From positions 744,001-808,000 of the forward strand of contig NZ_JAULSA010000002.1 of assembly GCF_030518235.1 (NCBI RefSeq): a stretch of 64,000 nt of DNA, written 5' to 3'. Below, piece by piece: positions 1 to 8,641 of this stretch. Both the position numbers and the translations under genes were made by a program. The stretch is from Saccharibacillus sp. CPCC 101409 (GTDB lineage: Bacteria; Bacillota; Bacilli; Paenibacillales; Paenibacillaceae). Position 1 is the first letter of the stretch, and every line of letters begins with the position of its first letter. The notes beneath the pieces were generated by a model that saw nothing but the letters and a program-made list of their open reading frames with translations, ran no database searches and was not told where the DNA came from.

Positions 1-2
1 AA

Positions 3-71
3 GGGCAGCGCGAGATCCAGCATGTGTATCAGCGCGGCGCGGTCGTGCTGCGCCCGGATCTGGCAAAGTAA
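3..71 (+). CDS. aroH: Chorismate mutase AroH, C-terminal end (partial)
   Basis: Only the last 22 codons lie in the window; the reading frame is open from the first base and ends at TAA 69-71. The tail reads HVYQRGAVVLRPDLAK, which closely matches the end of Bacillus AroH-type chorismate mutase (HVYLEKVVVLRPDL), including the Arg-Pro-Asp-Leu near the C terminus. AroH converts chorismate to prephenate for phenylalanine and tyrosine synthesis in the cytoplasm. Its place just upstream of trp genes, hisC and tyrA is the Bacillus supra-operon order. Identification rests on memory of the family sequence and on context; the fragment is short. Confidence 0.85.
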   Translation, partial: GQREIQHVYQRGAVVLRPDLAK

Positions 72-81
72 AGTCGCGCGC

Positions 82-110
82 TTGCTATCGGGCCTGGAAT
101 CGGGTATAGT
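82..110 (+). promoter_or_regulatory. Promoter of the trpD leader transcript
   Basis: TTGCTA at 82-87 and TATAGT at 105-110 are separated by exactly 17 bases, a good sigma-A promoter. It lies 10 bases after the aroH stop, so transcription would start near 117 and give an untranslated leader of about 477 nt before trpD. This implies that trpDCFBA can be expressed separately from the aro genes upstream. Confidence 0.65.
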
Positions 111-116
111 AATTGA

Positions 117-516
117 AAACCAAACGGATTCGCGCTTTTGCGCCGGGAACAGGAGTGTTTCCGGGTAATGGTGAAGAATCGTGAGGCCCGCAGGGGCCGG
201 GCGGCCGCAGAGCCGCCAGATGAGCAGAGTCAGGCTGAGCTGAGTGAACGTATAGCGAAAGAAACGGAACGCTTCGGAAAGTGCGGCTTCCGATCGACGG
301 TTCCCCGGTTTCTCCTTTTCCATTATTGGATAACAGGAGGACGCCGGGAGTTGCGGCGATCCGAATCGCTTCGAGAAGAAGGCGAAGAGCTTTCCGGTTT
401 CGGCTGTACATAAACGAATGCGATCCCCCGGAAGCGAATTCCGGCGTTCCCGTCCACAGGCGGAACCGCCGGTCGCATCCTACAGGCCTCTGCTGCACAG
501 CGGAGGTCTTTTTGTA
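117..516 (+). promoter_or_regulatory. Structured 5' leader of trpDCFBA, T-box-like attenuator
   Basis: No gene is seen here. Several strong hairpins are visible: GAAACGGAAC near 260 pairs with GTTCC and GTTTC near 300-312; CCGGAA (429-434) pairs with TTCCGG (439-444); ATGCGATC (419-426) pairs with GGTCGCAT (471-478). The element AGGCGGAACCGCC at 458-470 resembles the T-box core AGGGTGGNACCGCG. AGG (458-460), a 7-nt bulge and GCC (468-470) can pair with GGCCT (485-489), the same bases that form the 5' arm of the following terminator, as in T-box antiterminators. The bulge reads CGGA instead of UGGN, so tRNA end pairing is imperfect and the class remains uncertain. No tandem Trp-codon leader peptide was found. 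Confidence 0.5.
485..515 (+). terminator. Intrinsic terminator/attenuator ahead of trpD
   Basis: GGCCTCTGCT, a four-base loop, AGCGGAGGTC and a T-run form a 10-bp hairpin with two G-U pairs. It sits about 80 bases before trpD and inside the leader transcript, so it acts as an attenuator rather than an end-of-operon terminator. Confidence 0.75.
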
Positions 517-593
517 TCCGCGCAGCGGCGGATTCCGGCGGGAACGGCCTCGAGGCTCCCGATTGAACAAATCCCCTCGAAGGAGAGATCGAT

Positions 594-1682
594 ATGCAAA
601 CCAACGAACCCATCCAGGCTGCAGAATTCCAGGCCGTACAGACTCCGGCGGGCGACTTTGTAAAAGAAGGGCTGGCAAGGGCCGCCGAAGGACATTCGCT
701 GTCGCGCGAGCAGGCCCGTCTGGCGATGGAAGGCATCATGGGCGGAGCGGCGACTCCGGCGCAGATCGGCGGATTTCTGCTGGCGCTGCGCATGAAAGGC
801 GAAACGACGGAAGAAATCACCGGCTTCGCGGAAGCGATGAGAGGCTTTGCGGGCCGCGTCGGAACGCGCCGCGAAGATCTGCTCGACACCTGCGGAACCG
901 GCGGATCGGGCATCCACAAGTTCAATATCTCGACCGCTTCGGCGCTGATCGCCGCTTCCGCTTCGGTGCGCGTCGCCAAGCACGGCAACCGCTCGGCAAG
1001 CGGCCGGGCCGGCAGCGCAGACGTGCTGGAAGCGCTCGGCGTCAATATCGGCTTGAACGGCGCTCAGGCCGCCGACTGCCTGGATCGGATCGGCATCTGC
1101 TTCCTGTTCGCGCAGACCTACCATCCGTCGATGAAGCACGCGGCGGCCCCGCGCCGCGAACTGGGCGTGCGCACGGTATTCAACCTGCTGGGCCCGCTGA
1201 CCAATCCGGCCGGCGCCGACCGGCAGCTGCTCGGTCTGTACGACGCCGGCCGCACCGAACAGATCGCCTCGGTGCTTGGCAATCTGGGTACGCGCCGCGC
1301 GCTCGTCGTCGCGGGGCTCGACGGCCTGGACGAAATCAGCGTCTCGGGCCCGACCCGCGTGTCGGAATTGAAAGACGGCGTCGTCCGCACGTACGAGATC
1401 ACGCCGGAAGAACTGGGATTGTCGCGCCATGCGCTGGAGGATATCCTGGGCGGGGACGCGGCGGACAACGCGCGGATCGTGCGCGAAGTGCTGAGCGGCA
1501 AGCGCGGCGCCCGCCGCGATATCGTGCTCGCCAACGCGGGAGCGTGCATTTATACCGCCGGCCGGGCCGGCAGTCTGGTTGACGGCGTACGGATGGCGGC
1601 GGATATCGTGGATTCGGGGTTGGCGTCGGACAAGTTGGAGCAGTTGATACGGATAACGGGGGAATGCAGCTATGTATCTTGA
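594..1682 (+). CDS. trpD: Anthranilate phosphoribosyltransferase
   Basis: Transfers the phosphoribosyl group of PRPP to anthranilate, the second committed step of tryptophan synthesis. The 362-residue product shows the family signature DTCGTGGSG at 98-106, where GTGG binds PRPP phosphate, then NISTASA (111-117) and KHGNRSASG (129-137). The usual length is near 340, so about 20 residues at the N terminus are extra. The ATG at 594 follows AAGGAGAG with good spacing. It is the first gene after the attenuator and its last 11 bases overlap trpC. Unusually, trpE does not precede it. Confidence 0.97.
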   Translation: MQTNEPIQAAEFQAVQTPAGDFVKEGLARAAEGHSLSREQARLAMEGIMGGAATPAQIGGFLLALRMKGETTEEITGFAEAMRGFAGRVGTRREDLLDTCGTGGSGIHKFNISTASALIAASASVRVAKHGNRSASGRAGSADVLEALGVNIGLNGAQAADCLDRIGICFLFAQTYHPSMKHAAAPRRELGVRTVFNLLGPLTNPAGADRQLLGLYDAGRTEQIASVLGNLGTRRALVVAGLDGLDEISVSGPTRVSELKDGVVRTYEITPEELGLSRHALEDILGGDAADNARIVREVLSGKRGARRDIVLANAGACIYTAGRAGSLVDGVRMAADIVDSGLASDKLEQLIRITGECSYVS

Positions 1683-2514
1683 TCGAATCGTCGAAACGAA
1701 GAAAAAAGAAGTCGAAGCGCTCAAGCGCTCTTTGTCCATAAAAGAAGCCGAACGGACGATATCGGGCATGCCGGATACGCTCGGATTCGAACGCGCGCTG
1801 CGCAGTCCCAACCGTCCGGACATGGCGCTGATCGCCGAAGTCAAAAAGGCGTCGCCGTCCAAAGGGCTGATCCGGGAAGATTTTCATCCGGTGCAGCTTG
1901 CGTTCGCGTACGAACAAGGCGGAGCGGACTGCCTGTCCGTACTGACCGACCGGGATTATTTCCAGGGCAGCCCGGAATATCTGACGCAGATTCGCGCCGC
2001 GGTGAAGCTGCCGATTCTGCGCAAAGATTTCGTGATCGACGAAAGCCAAATTTACGAAGCCCGGCTGATCGGCGCGGATGCGGTGCTGCTGATCGCGGCG
2101 ATCCTGCCGGCCGCCCGGCTGCGCGAGCTGAAAGCGGCGGCGGAAGCGCTCGGCCTCGATACGCTGATCGAAGTGCATAACGCGCAGGAGCTGGAAGCGG
2201 TGCTAGAAGTAACCGACCGCGGATTGATCGGCGTCAACAACCGCAATCTGCATACGTTCGAGACGAGTCTGGAAGTAACGGCCGAACTGTCGGCCCTCGT
2301 GCCGGCAGACGCGCTGCTTATCAGCGAAAGCGCCATCCGCACAGCCGAGGATATCGCTTACGTAGGCGAGAACGGAGCGCGGGGCGTGCTGATCGGCGAA
2401 ACGTTCATGCGCCGTCCGGATGTGCGGCGGGCCGTGGAAGAACTGATGGGACCGGCGCTGCCCGAAGCGGCTCAACCCCGTTCCGCTTCGCGCCGCGGCG
2501 GAGCTTCGTTATGA
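1672..2514 (+). CDS. trpC: Indole-3-glycerol phosphate synthase
   Basis: Closes the indole ring by converting CdRP to indole-3-glycerol phosphate. The 280-residue TIM-barrel protein carries IAEVKKASPSKG at 54-65 (catalytic Glu and Lys), LRKDF with the second catalytic Lys, GVNNRNLHTF and LLISESAI. The last 18 residues or so (after the phosphate-binding strand) form an Arg/Ser/Ala-rich tail not expected in the family. It overlaps trpD by 11 bases and trpF by four (ATGA), pointing to translational coupling. Confidence 0.97.
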   Translation: MYLDRIVETKKKEVEALKRSLSIKEAERTISGMPDTLGFERALRSPNRPDMALIAEVKKASPSKGLIREDFHPVQLAFAYEQGGADCLSVLTDRDYFQGSPEYLTQIRAAVKLPILRKDFVIDESQIYEARLIGADAVLLIAAILPAARLRELKAAAEALGLDTLIEVHNAQELEAVLEVTDRGLIGVNNRNLHTFETSLEVTAELSALVPADALLISESAIRTAEDIAYVGENGARGVLIGETFMRRPDVRRAVEELMGPALPEAAQPRSASRRGGASL

Positions 2515-3329
2515 GGCCGGACGAGATTCGCGAGGCCGATTCGCGGCCGCCGCGGCCGGGAAAAACGGAGGAGCCGCTCCGCCGCACGCTGATCAAAATC
2601 TGTGGAATTCAGTCCGCTGAAGTGTTAAAATCTGTGGCAGGTCTGCCGGTCGATTATATCGGGATCGTGTTCGCGCCGAGCAAACGCCGGGTGGAACCGG
2701 AAGCGGCGGCGGCTATGCTGAGCGAAGCGTTCGGCGCGCCGGCGGCGGAAGATACGGCGGAAAAGGGAAGTCCGGCGGCCGCATCCGAGCGGACCCGGCC
2801 GAAAATCGCGGGCGTATTCGTCGATCCGGCGCTGCCCGAGCTTCGCCGGACGCTGGAAATCGTGAAACTCGACGTGGTGCAGCTGCACGGCGCGGAAACG
2901 CCCGAGTACTGCCGCGAAGTGCGCGAAACGTTCGGCGTGCAGGTATTCAAAGCGCTGTCGGTCAAAAGCGATGCGGCGCTCCAACAACATGCCGCTCTTG
3001 TCCGGGAAGAAGCCGCCCGACGCGCCGAAGAAGCGGCTTCGGCTTACGCGGGCGCCGTCGACGCGCTGCTGGTGGACACCTACGATCCGCTGCATGGCGG
3101 AGGATCGGGACGCACCTTCAACTGGGAACTGATTCCTTTGTATAAAAAGTCGGCCGCCGCGCACGGACTGCCGCTGTTTGTGGCAGGCGGTCTGACGCCG
3201 GACAACGCGGGAGAACTGGTGCGCGATTACGCGCCGGGCGGCGTGGACGTATCGAGCGGCGTGGAAACGGACGGACACAAAGATATCGCAAAAATCATTT
3301 CATTCGTGGAAAGGGTGGCTATCTCATGA
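2511..3329 (+). CDS. trpF: Phosphoribosylanthranilate isomerase
   Basis: Isomerises PRA to CdRP. Family motifs are IKICGIQS near residue 29 (catalytic Cys), [35 protein letters not shown] (Asp acid) and [13 protein letters not shown]. At 272 residues it is 50-60 longer than usual: about 27 extra N-terminal residues before IKICG, an Ala/Glu/Ser-rich insertion after SEAFGAP and another Ala/Glu-rich insertion before the LVDTYD strand. The ATG overlaps the trpC stop as ATGA; no other convincing start with a ribosome site is closer to IKICG. Probably functional since all core motifs remain. Confidence 0.95.
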   Translation: MRPDEIREADSRPPRPGKTEEPLRRTLIKICGIQSAEVLKSVAGLPVDYIGIVFAPSKRRVEPEAAAAMLSEAFGAPAAEDTAEKGSPAAASERTRPKIAGVFVDPALPELRRTLEIVKLDVVQLHGAETPEYCREVRETFGVQVFKALSVKSDAALQQHAALVREEAARRAEEAASAYAGAVDALLVDTYDPLHGGGSGRTFNWELIPLYKKSAAAHGLPLFVAGGLTPDNAGELVRDYAPGGVDVSSGVETDGHKDIAKIISFVERVAIS

Positions 3330-4531
3330 TTCAGCAGGTACCGGACGCAAAAGGACGCTACGGCGATTTCGGAGGACGCTTCGTGCCCGAAACGCTGATG
3401 AACGCTTTGATCGAACTGGAACAATCTTATTTGAAATACGCGGAGGACGAAGAGTTCAACGCCGAACTGAACGATCTGCTGAAGCAGTATTCCGGCCGGG
3501 AAACGCCGCTGTATTACGCGCAGCGGCTGACGGAGCATTTCGGCGGCGCAAAGATTTATCTGAAGCGCGAAGACCTGAACCATACCGGCGCGCACAAGAT
3601 CAACAACGCGCTCGGACAGGGGCTGCTCGCCGTACGCATGGGCAAAAAGAAAGTGATTGCCGAAACCGGCGCCGGCCAGCACGGCGTGGCGACGGCGACC
3701 GTCGCGGCGCTGCTCGGTCTGGAATGCAAAGTATTCATGGGCGAAGAAGACATGCACCGCCAGCAGCTTAACGTATTCCGCATGCGTCTGCTCGGAGCGG
3801 AAGTCGTGCCCGTGCTGTCCGGCACCAAAACGCTCAAAGACGCAGGCAACGAAGCGCTGCGCTATTGGGTCAGCCACGTCCACGATACGTTCTATATTCT
3901 CGGTTCGGCCGTCGGCCCGCATCCGTATCCGTTGATCGTACGCAACTTCCAGCGGGTGATCGGCGACGAAACGCGGCGCCAGATTCTGGAGAGCGAAGGA
4001 AGGCTGCCGGATACGATCGTGGCCGCCGTCGGCGGCGGCAGCAATGCGATCGGCATGTTCTATCCGTTCGTGCGCGACAAAGGCGTGGAGTTTGTCGGCG
4101 TGGAAGCGGCCGGCAAAGGCATCGATACGCCGCTGCACGCGGCGACGATGAGCCTGGGCACCAAAGGCGTATTCCAGGGCTCGATGAGTTATCTGCTCCA
4201 GGACGAATACGGCCAGGTGCAGCCGGCGCACTCCATCTCGGCGGGACTCGATTATCCCGGCGTGGGTCCGGAGCATTCGTATCTGAAAGACGTCGGCCGG
4301 GCCAAATACGTGCCGATTACCGACGACGAAGCGCTGGCGGCGCTCAAACTGCTCTGCCGCACGGAAGGCATTATTCCGGCGCTGGAATCGGCGCATGCGC
4401 TGGCGCAGGCCGGCAAGATCGCGCCGGAACTCGGCAAAGATAAACTGCTGGTCGTTTGTTTGTCCGGACGCGGCGACAAAGACGTCGAATCGATTATGGC
4501 CTACGAGAACGAAGGAGGAGAAGCGCAATGA
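3326..4531 (+). CDS. trpB: Tryptophan synthase beta chain
   Basis: Condenses indole with serine using pyridoxal phosphate; forms the alpha2-beta2 complex with TrpA. The 401-residue product has the usual length. [10 protein letters not shown] places the Schiff-base lysine at residue 91, ETGAGQHG forms the substrate carboxylate site, GGGSNAIG near 236 binds the cofactor phosphate, and [13 protein letters not shown] is the allosteric communication segment. Start codon overlaps the trpF stop (ATGA) and follows AAAGGGTGG. Nothing is out of order. Confidence 0.98.
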   Translation: MIQQVPDAKGRYGDFGGRFVPETLMNALIELEQSYLKYAEDEEFNAELNDLLKQYSGRETPLYYAQRLTEHFGGAKIYLKREDLNHTGAHKINNALGQGLLAVRMGKKKVIAETGAGQHGVATATVAALLGLECKVFMGEEDMHRQQLNVFRMRLLGAEVVPVLSGTKTLKDAGNEALRYWVSHVHDTFYILGSAVGPHPYPLIVRNFQRVIGDETRRQILESEGRLPDTIVAAVGGGSNAIGMFYPFVRDKGVEFVGVEAAGKGIDTPLHAATMSLGTKGVFQGSMSYLLQDEYGQVQPAHSISAGLDYPGVGPEHSYLKDVGRAKYVPITDDEALAALKLLCRTEGIIPALESAHALAQAGKIAPELGKDKLLVVCLSGRGDKDVESIMAYENEGGEAQ

Positions 4532-5433
4532 ATTCGCAGCAGATCACGAACAATCGGACCCGGATGAGCCATGCCGCCGCCGGCGGACTTTCGGCTGGAG
4601 GCTCCGCGTCGGGCAGCGGCGAGCGGGCCGACCTGCTGGCGGAGACGTTCCGCCGCATCCGCGAACAAAACGGCACGGCGCTGATTCCTTTTCTGACCGT
4701 GGGCGATCCCGATATCGAAACGACCATCGAAATCGTGCAGCACCTGGAAGCAGCGGGCGCGGACGTGCTGGAGCTCGGCGTGCCGTACTCCGATCCGCTC
4801 GCCGACGGTCCGGTGATCCAGCGCGCGTCTTCGCGGGCGCTTCAGCAGCTGATTACGGTCCGCACCTGTCTGGAAGTAGCACAAAAAGCCCGCGAGCGCG
4901 GCGTGACAATGCCGTTCGTACTGTTCACTTACTATAATCCGGTGCTGCAAACGGGCCTGGAATCTTTCTTCGAACTGGCGGCGGAGCACGGGATCAGCGG
5001 CCTGATTATTCCCGATCTGCCGCACGAAGAAGCTTCCGAGATGCTGGAACGCGCGGACCGGGCGAATATCGCGCTGATTCCGCTCGTCGCGCCGACGTCC
5101 AGCGAACGGATCGAGAAAATTTTGCAAAACGGCCGCGGCTTCGTTTACTGCGTTTCTTCCCTCGGCGTGACGGGCGAGCGCGCTTCGTTCCACGAAGGCG
5201 TTGACGCTTTTATCGAAGACGTCAAATCCCGCACGACCCTGCCGGTGGCGGTCGGTTTCGGCATCTCCAGCCGGGAGCAGGTGCTGCGTTTCTCCGAGCG
5301 CTGCGACGGCGTCGTGGTGGGCAGCGCGATCGTGCGAAAAATCGAATCCTGCATCCCCGACCTGATGAATGCCGCCAAACGCGAGAATGCGCTCTTGCAA
5401 ATTCGCGAATTTGTGGCAGAATTAAAAGCATAA
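4528..5433 (+). CDS. trpA: Tryptophan synthase alpha chain
   Basis: Cleaves indole-3-glycerol phosphate and channels indole to TrpB. Motifs seen: [30 protein letters not shown] with the catalytic Asp, [14 protein letters not shown] and [11 protein letters not shown] chose the ATG at 4528, which overlaps the trpB stop (ATGA) and follows AAGGAGGAG; this gives 301 residues, about 35 more than usual. The extra N-terminal segment is rich in Ser, Gly, Ala and Asn and looks disordered. A later ATG at 4564 would shorten it only by 12. An upstream in-frame extension into trpB is unlikely. Confidence 0.97.
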   Translation: MNSQQITNNRTRMSHAAAGGLSAGGSASGSGERADLLAETFRRIREQNGTALIPFLTVGDPDIETTIEIVQHLEAAGADVLELGVPYSDPLADGPVIQRASSRALQQLITVRTCLEVAQKARERGVTMPFVLFTYYNPVLQTGLESFFELAAEHGISGLIIPDLPHEEASEMLERADRANIALIPLVAPTSSERIEKILQNGRGFVYCVSSLGVTGERASFHEGVDAFIEDVKSRTTLPVAVGFGISSREQVLRFSERCDGVVVGSAIVRKIESCIPDLMNAAKRENALLQIREFVAELKA

Positions 5434-5503
5434 CTTTTTGAGCGTGACGCCGCCCGACACTGTCGCGCTGCAACACGCCAAATCAGGAAAGTAGGGGGAT
5501 TCC

Positions 5504-6601
5504 ATGCAGCCTAAACCGCATATCGTCGATCTTCCGGTTTACCAGCCCGGCAAACCGATCGAAGAAGTTCAAAAAGAATACGGCCTGGACGAAGTCGTCA
5601 AACTGGCCTCGAACGAAAATCCGTATGGATTTTCCCCGCGGGTAAGAGACGCGATCGAAAGCGAATTATCCAAATTTTATTTATATCCGGACGGGGCGTC
5701 CGTCGAGCTGACGGCCGCACTGGCGGAACATCTGTCCGTGCAGCCCGACCGGATTATTTTCGGTTGCGGCTCGGACGAAGTGATCGCCCTGATCGCCCGC
5801 GCGTTCCTGATGGAAGGCGACGAAACGATCATGGCCGACTGCACGTTCTCCGTGTACAAAAGCAATGCGGATATCGAGCAGGCGGTCAGCATCGAAGTTC
5901 CGCTCAAGGACGGCAAGCACGATCTCGACGCCATGCTGGCGGCGGTAAGCGACCGGACCAAGATCGTCTGGATCTGCAACCCGAACAATCCGACCGGCAC
6001 GATTGTAAACCGCGGCGAGCTGCGAAGCTTCTTGGACCGTGTGCCTTCTTCCGTTATGGTCGTGCTCGACGAAGCGTATTTCGAATACGTCACCGATTCC
6101 GGCTACCCGGACGGTCTGACACTGCTCGCCGACTATCCGAACGTGGTCGTGCTGCGCACCTTTTCCAAAATTTACGGCCTCGCCGCGCTGCGTATCGGCT
6201 ACGGAGTCGGCAGCGCCGAAGTGATCCGTTCGATCAACCAGGTGCGCGAGCCGTTTAACACCACGAGAATCGCGCAGGCCGCGGCCAAAGCCGCGCTGGC
6301 GGATCAATCTTTCGTCCAGTCCTGCCGGGAGAAGAACGCGGAAGGCATTCAATATCTGGAACGCGAATTCGGCCGTCTCGGCCTGGAAAGTTTCCCGGCC
6401 AACGGCAACTTTATCATGGTGGATACCCGGCAGTCCGCGGCGGACCTGTTCCAGCGCATGCTGCGCAAAGGCGTCATCGCCCGTTCGGGGTTCAAGCGTT
6501 ATCCGACTTATCTGCGGGTCACCGTCGGTTCTCCGCGCGAGAACGAGATTTTTATCCGCATTTTCGAAGAAACGCTGAGCGAGCGGGGCGCGACCGTCTG
6601 A
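5504..6601 (+). CDS. hisC: Histidinol-phosphate aminotransferase
   Basis: PLP-dependent class I/II aminotransferase; in Bacillus the enzyme at this locus serves histidine synthesis and also transaminates phenylpyruvate and 4-hydroxyphenylpyruvate, which explains its place between trpA and tyrA. In the 365-residue product NPNNPTGT (159-166) and DEAYFEY (189-195) contact the cofactor, FSKIYGLAALRIGYG carries the Schiff-base Lys at 222, and the C-terminal Arg-rich SGFKRYPTYLRVTVG binds substrate. The ATG at 5504 follows AGTAGGGGG. A 70-base gap separates it from trpA with no terminator seen, so it is likely cotranscribed. Confidence 0.95.
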   Translation: MQPKPHIVDLPVYQPGKPIEEVQKEYGLDEVVKLASNENPYGFSPRVRDAIESELSKFYLYPDGASVELTAALAEHLSVQPDRIIFGCGSDEVIALIARAFLMEGDETIMADCTFSVYKSNADIEQAVSIEVPLKDGKHDLDAMLAAVSDRTKIVWICNPNNPTGTIVNRGELRSFLDRVPSSVMVVLDEAYFEYVTDSGYPDGLTLLADYPNVVVLRTFSKIYGLAALRIGYGVGSAEVIRSINQVREPFNTTRIAQAAAKAALADQSFVQSCREKNAEGIQYLEREFGRLGLESFPANGNFIMVDTRQSAADLFQRMLRKGVIARSGFKRYPTYLRVTVGSPRENEIFIRIFEETLSERGATV

Positions 6602-6664
6602 ACCGGCGGCCGTTTCCCGTAACGACTCGACAACCCACACCTGACGAAGCGAGGCTGACCTCTT

Positions 6665-7753
6665 ATGAAAATTGCCGTTATCGGCGCAGGACTGATCGGC
6701 GGCTCGCTGGCGCTGTGCTTCCGGGGCAAACCGGAAATCGAGCTGGTGGGCTACTCCCACCGGCAGGATCTGGCCGACCTCAGCGTACAGCTCGGCGTTG
6801 TGGATTCCGCGACCCTGTCGCTGGAAGAAGCCGCGGCGGACGCCGATTTTATTTTTTTGAGCACCCCTGTCGGACTGCTCGAAACGTATTTGGAGAAAAT
6901 TAACGCGCTACCGTTAAAAAACGGCTGTATCGTAACGGACGTAGGCAGCACCAAAGCGTCGATTGCGGCGCGGGCGCGCGAGCTGGACTGGGGAAAAGCC
7001 TGCTTTATCGGCGGACACCCGATGGCCGGTTCGGAGCGTTCGGGCGTGCAGGCGGCGACGTCGCTGCTGTTCGAGAACGCGTATTACGTGCTGACTCCGC
7101 CGCCGGAAACCGATCCGGACGCGATCGACGCGCTGACGAGACTGCTGGCGCTCACGCGGGCGAAAGTCATTTGCATGGAGCCGGATCAGCACGACGAGAT
7201 CGTCGGCGCGATCAGCCATCTGCCGCATATCATTGCCGTGGCGCTCGTCAATCAGATCAGCGGCTACGACGAAAACAACTCCCTGTACCGGACGCTGGCG
7301 GCCGGCGGCTTCCGCGATATCACCCGGATCGCGTCGAGCGACCCCGTGGTCTGGCGCGATATTTTGCTGAACAACCGCTTCATCCTTTTAAAGCTTCTAC
7401 GCGACTGGAATTCCCAGGTCGAAGGCTTTATCGGCCAGTTGGAGCGGGAAGACGGCGAAGGAATCGCCAGACGGTTCCACGACGCCGGCGAATTCCGCAG
7501 CGAGCTGCCGGAACGGCGCAAAGGCGCAATCGCGCGGACGTACGACCTGTATCTCGACGTGCCCGACCATCCGGGCATCATCGGGCGAATCACGACCGAG
7601 CTCGGTTCGCGCGGCATCAACTTGAGCAACCTGCAGATTATCGAGAGCCGCGAGGATGTACCGGGACTGATGCGGCTGTCGTTTCGCGACGGCGTGCATA
7701 TGGAACGGGCGCGCGAAGCGCTCGGCAGTCTGGAATTTACCGTTTACACATGA
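6665..7753 (+). CDS. tyrA: Prephenate dehydrogenase with ACT domain
   Basis: Oxidatively decarboxylates prephenate to 4-hydroxyphenylpyruvate for tyrosine. The 362-residue protein starts with a Rossmann fold, IGAGLIGGSLAL at 6-17, followed by TDVGSTKASI, GGHPMAGSERSGV (catalytic His region) and the helical dimerisation domain. Residues from about 290 form an ACT domain (DHPGIIGRITTELGSRGINL), suggesting feedback control by an aromatic amino acid. It closes the aromatic operon; the hairpin at 7774-7803 follows. The Bacillus subtilis neighbour aroA/aroE is not present. Confidence 0.96.
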   Translation: MKIAVIGAGLIGGSLALCFRGKPEIELVGYSHRQDLADLSVQLGVVDSATLSLEEAAADADFIFLSTPVGLLETYLEKINALPLKNGCIVTDVGSTKASIAARARELDWGKACFIGGHPMAGSERSGVQAATSLLFENAYYVLTPPPETDPDAIDALTRLLALTRAKVICMEPDQHDEIVGAISHLPHIIAVALVNQISGYDENNSLYRTLAAGGFRDITRIASSDPVVWRDILLNNRFILLKLLRDWNSQVEGFIGQLEREDGEGIARRFHDAGEFRSELPERRKGAIARTYDLYLDVPDHPGIIGRITTELGSRGINLSNLQIIESREDVPGLMRLSFRDGVHMERAREALGSLEFTVYT

Positions 7754-7773
7754 ACGTGCGATAAAAGCGCGAG

Positions 7774-7806
7774 AAGGACGCACGGCTCCGGCCTGCGTCC
7801 TTTGTT
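7774..7806 (+). terminator. Terminator after tyrA
   Basis: AAGGACGCA at 7774-7782 pairs with TGCGTCCTT at 7794-7802, with an 11-base loop and a short weak T-rich tail. It would end the trp-hisC-tyrA transcript. Confidence 0.65.
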
Positions 7807-7861
7807 ATCGGCGTACGCATTACATGCGGAGCAATAGAAAATTTTCCGACAAAAAAGGAAA

Positions 7862-7898
7862 AGAAAGCGTTGACAAAATGGAAGCGGATTCATATAAT
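7862..7898 (+). promoter_or_regulatory. Consensus sigma-A promoter with an overlapping cre-like site
   Basis: TTGACA at 7870-7875 and TATAAT at 7893-7898 are perfect consensus boxes with a 17-base spacer, the strongest promoter in the window. The 14-mer AGAAAGCGTTGACA at 7862-7875 matches the CcpA cre consensus TGWNANCGNTNNCA at every fixed position but the first, and it covers the -35 box, so carbon catabolite repression is possible. Transcription would begin near 7905. Confidence 0.85.
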
Positions 7899-7904
7899 AA
7901 AAGT

Positions 7905-7987
7905 ACAGTATGGTTTCTCTCCACTCCTATTAACTTAGTGCACTTTACGTAGTGTACGGGCCGCTCACAGTGAGCGGTCTTTTTTTT
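7905..7987 (+). ncRNA. Candidate small RNA of about 83 nt
   Basis: The consensus promoter is followed after only about 55 nt by an intrinsic terminator, so the transcript cannot reach the next gene at 8225. The RNA would have a pyrimidine-rich unpaired segment at 7915-7930 (TCTCTCCACTCCTAT), a hairpin GTGCACT / AGTGTAC (7938-7944 and 7951-7957, six-base loop) and the terminator hairpin. The CU-rich stretch resembles anti-Shine-Dalgarno seed regions of Gram-positive regulatory RNAs. A seven-codon frame at 7910 has no ribosome site. I do not recognise a known family; an attenuated leader is the alternative. Confidence 0.65.
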
Positions 7988-7988
7988 G
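7959..7988 (+). terminator. Strong intrinsic terminator of the small RNA
   Basis: GGCCGCTCA, loop CAG, TGAGCGGTC then eight T form a 9-bp stem (one G-U pair) with an ideal U-tract. Confidence 0.9.
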
Positions 7989-8224
7989 CGCTTTTTCAAA
8001 CAGGCGGCGCAAAGGATCGGAATTTGCCGCGATCCGCTTAAATCCTCGTTTTTTGACGAAAAATTGCTTCCAACCGCAAATCAGGACGTTCCGAATGGGT
8101 AAAGAATCAGTAGACAGAGACCGTTTTGTTTCGCGAACTGCGACGCGCGGCAGGCCGCTTCTTATCCGGAGCCGGCTTTTTCCGTACGGCGAAGATCCGC
8201 GGAACAAGCGAAGGAGGGGAGAAT

Positions 8225-8572
8225 ATGGCCGACGCCAAGCCGATGCTGCAGCCTTTGCGCGTCGCATCCGGCTGGAAGCTTGAAGTGAACGGGCTGTACG
8301 AGCTGGACCCTTCCCCCGAAACGCTGGACTGGTTCTACGGCTCGATCCTGTTCAGCGCGGTTCACCGGCAGCTCGGGTACGAGCTGTATGTCCGCTGGGA
8401 ACCGGAAGGCGATCCGGCCGGCTGCTTTTTGCTGCATCGGTATTTTATCAAATTCGGCCCCGCGGGCGGCGAGGTGCTCGAAGCGTATCTGATCGACGAG
8501 CAGCGCATCAAGTCGCGGAAGCGGCTGGTCGAACGGCTCGAAGAGCATATGCTGCAAACGACATGGATGTAG
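8225..8572 (+). CDS. Hypothetical protein, 115 aa
   Basis: I do not recognise the family. The protein is soluble, without signal peptide or membrane segment, acidic in the middle, with aromatic-rich blocks LDWFYGSILF and GYELYVRWE and a basic patch QRIKSRKRLVERLEEH near the C terminus. The ATG at 8225 follows AAGGAGGGGAG at good spacing; a longer in-frame extension upstream has no ribosome site. A terminator hairpin lies just after it. About 240 bases between the small RNA terminator and this gene hold no gene I can support. Confidence 0.7.
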   Translation: MADAKPMLQPLRVASGWKLEVNGLYELDPSPETLDWFYGSILFSAVHRQLGYELYVRWEPEGDPAGCFLLHRYFIKFGPAGGEVLEAYLIDEQRIKSRKRLVERLEEHMLQTTWM

Positions 8573-8596
8573 CGCACCGCCGGTTGACGGGCGGCA

Positions 8597-8641
8597 GGCG
8601 GCGGATAACCGGAGGCTTCCGGTTCCGCCGCCTTTTGTTTT
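8597..8641 (+). terminator. Terminator after the 115-aa gene
   Basis: GGCGGCGGATAACCGG and TTCCGGTTCCGCCGCC form a long near-perfect stem followed by TTTTGTTTT. Confidence 0.8.

Noticed and set aside
138-413. Possible leader peptide for classical trp attenuation
   Set aside because: The 91-codon frame holds just one Trp codon and no tandem Trp codons near the terminator.
281-1582. Plus-strand open frame of 433 codons across the trp leader and trpD
   Set aside because: Arg-rich out-of-frame reading of trpD with no ribosome site or motif.
7910-7933. Seven-codon frame (MVSLHSY) inside the small RNA
   Set aside because: The ATG lies about five bases after the expected transcript start and has no ribosome site.
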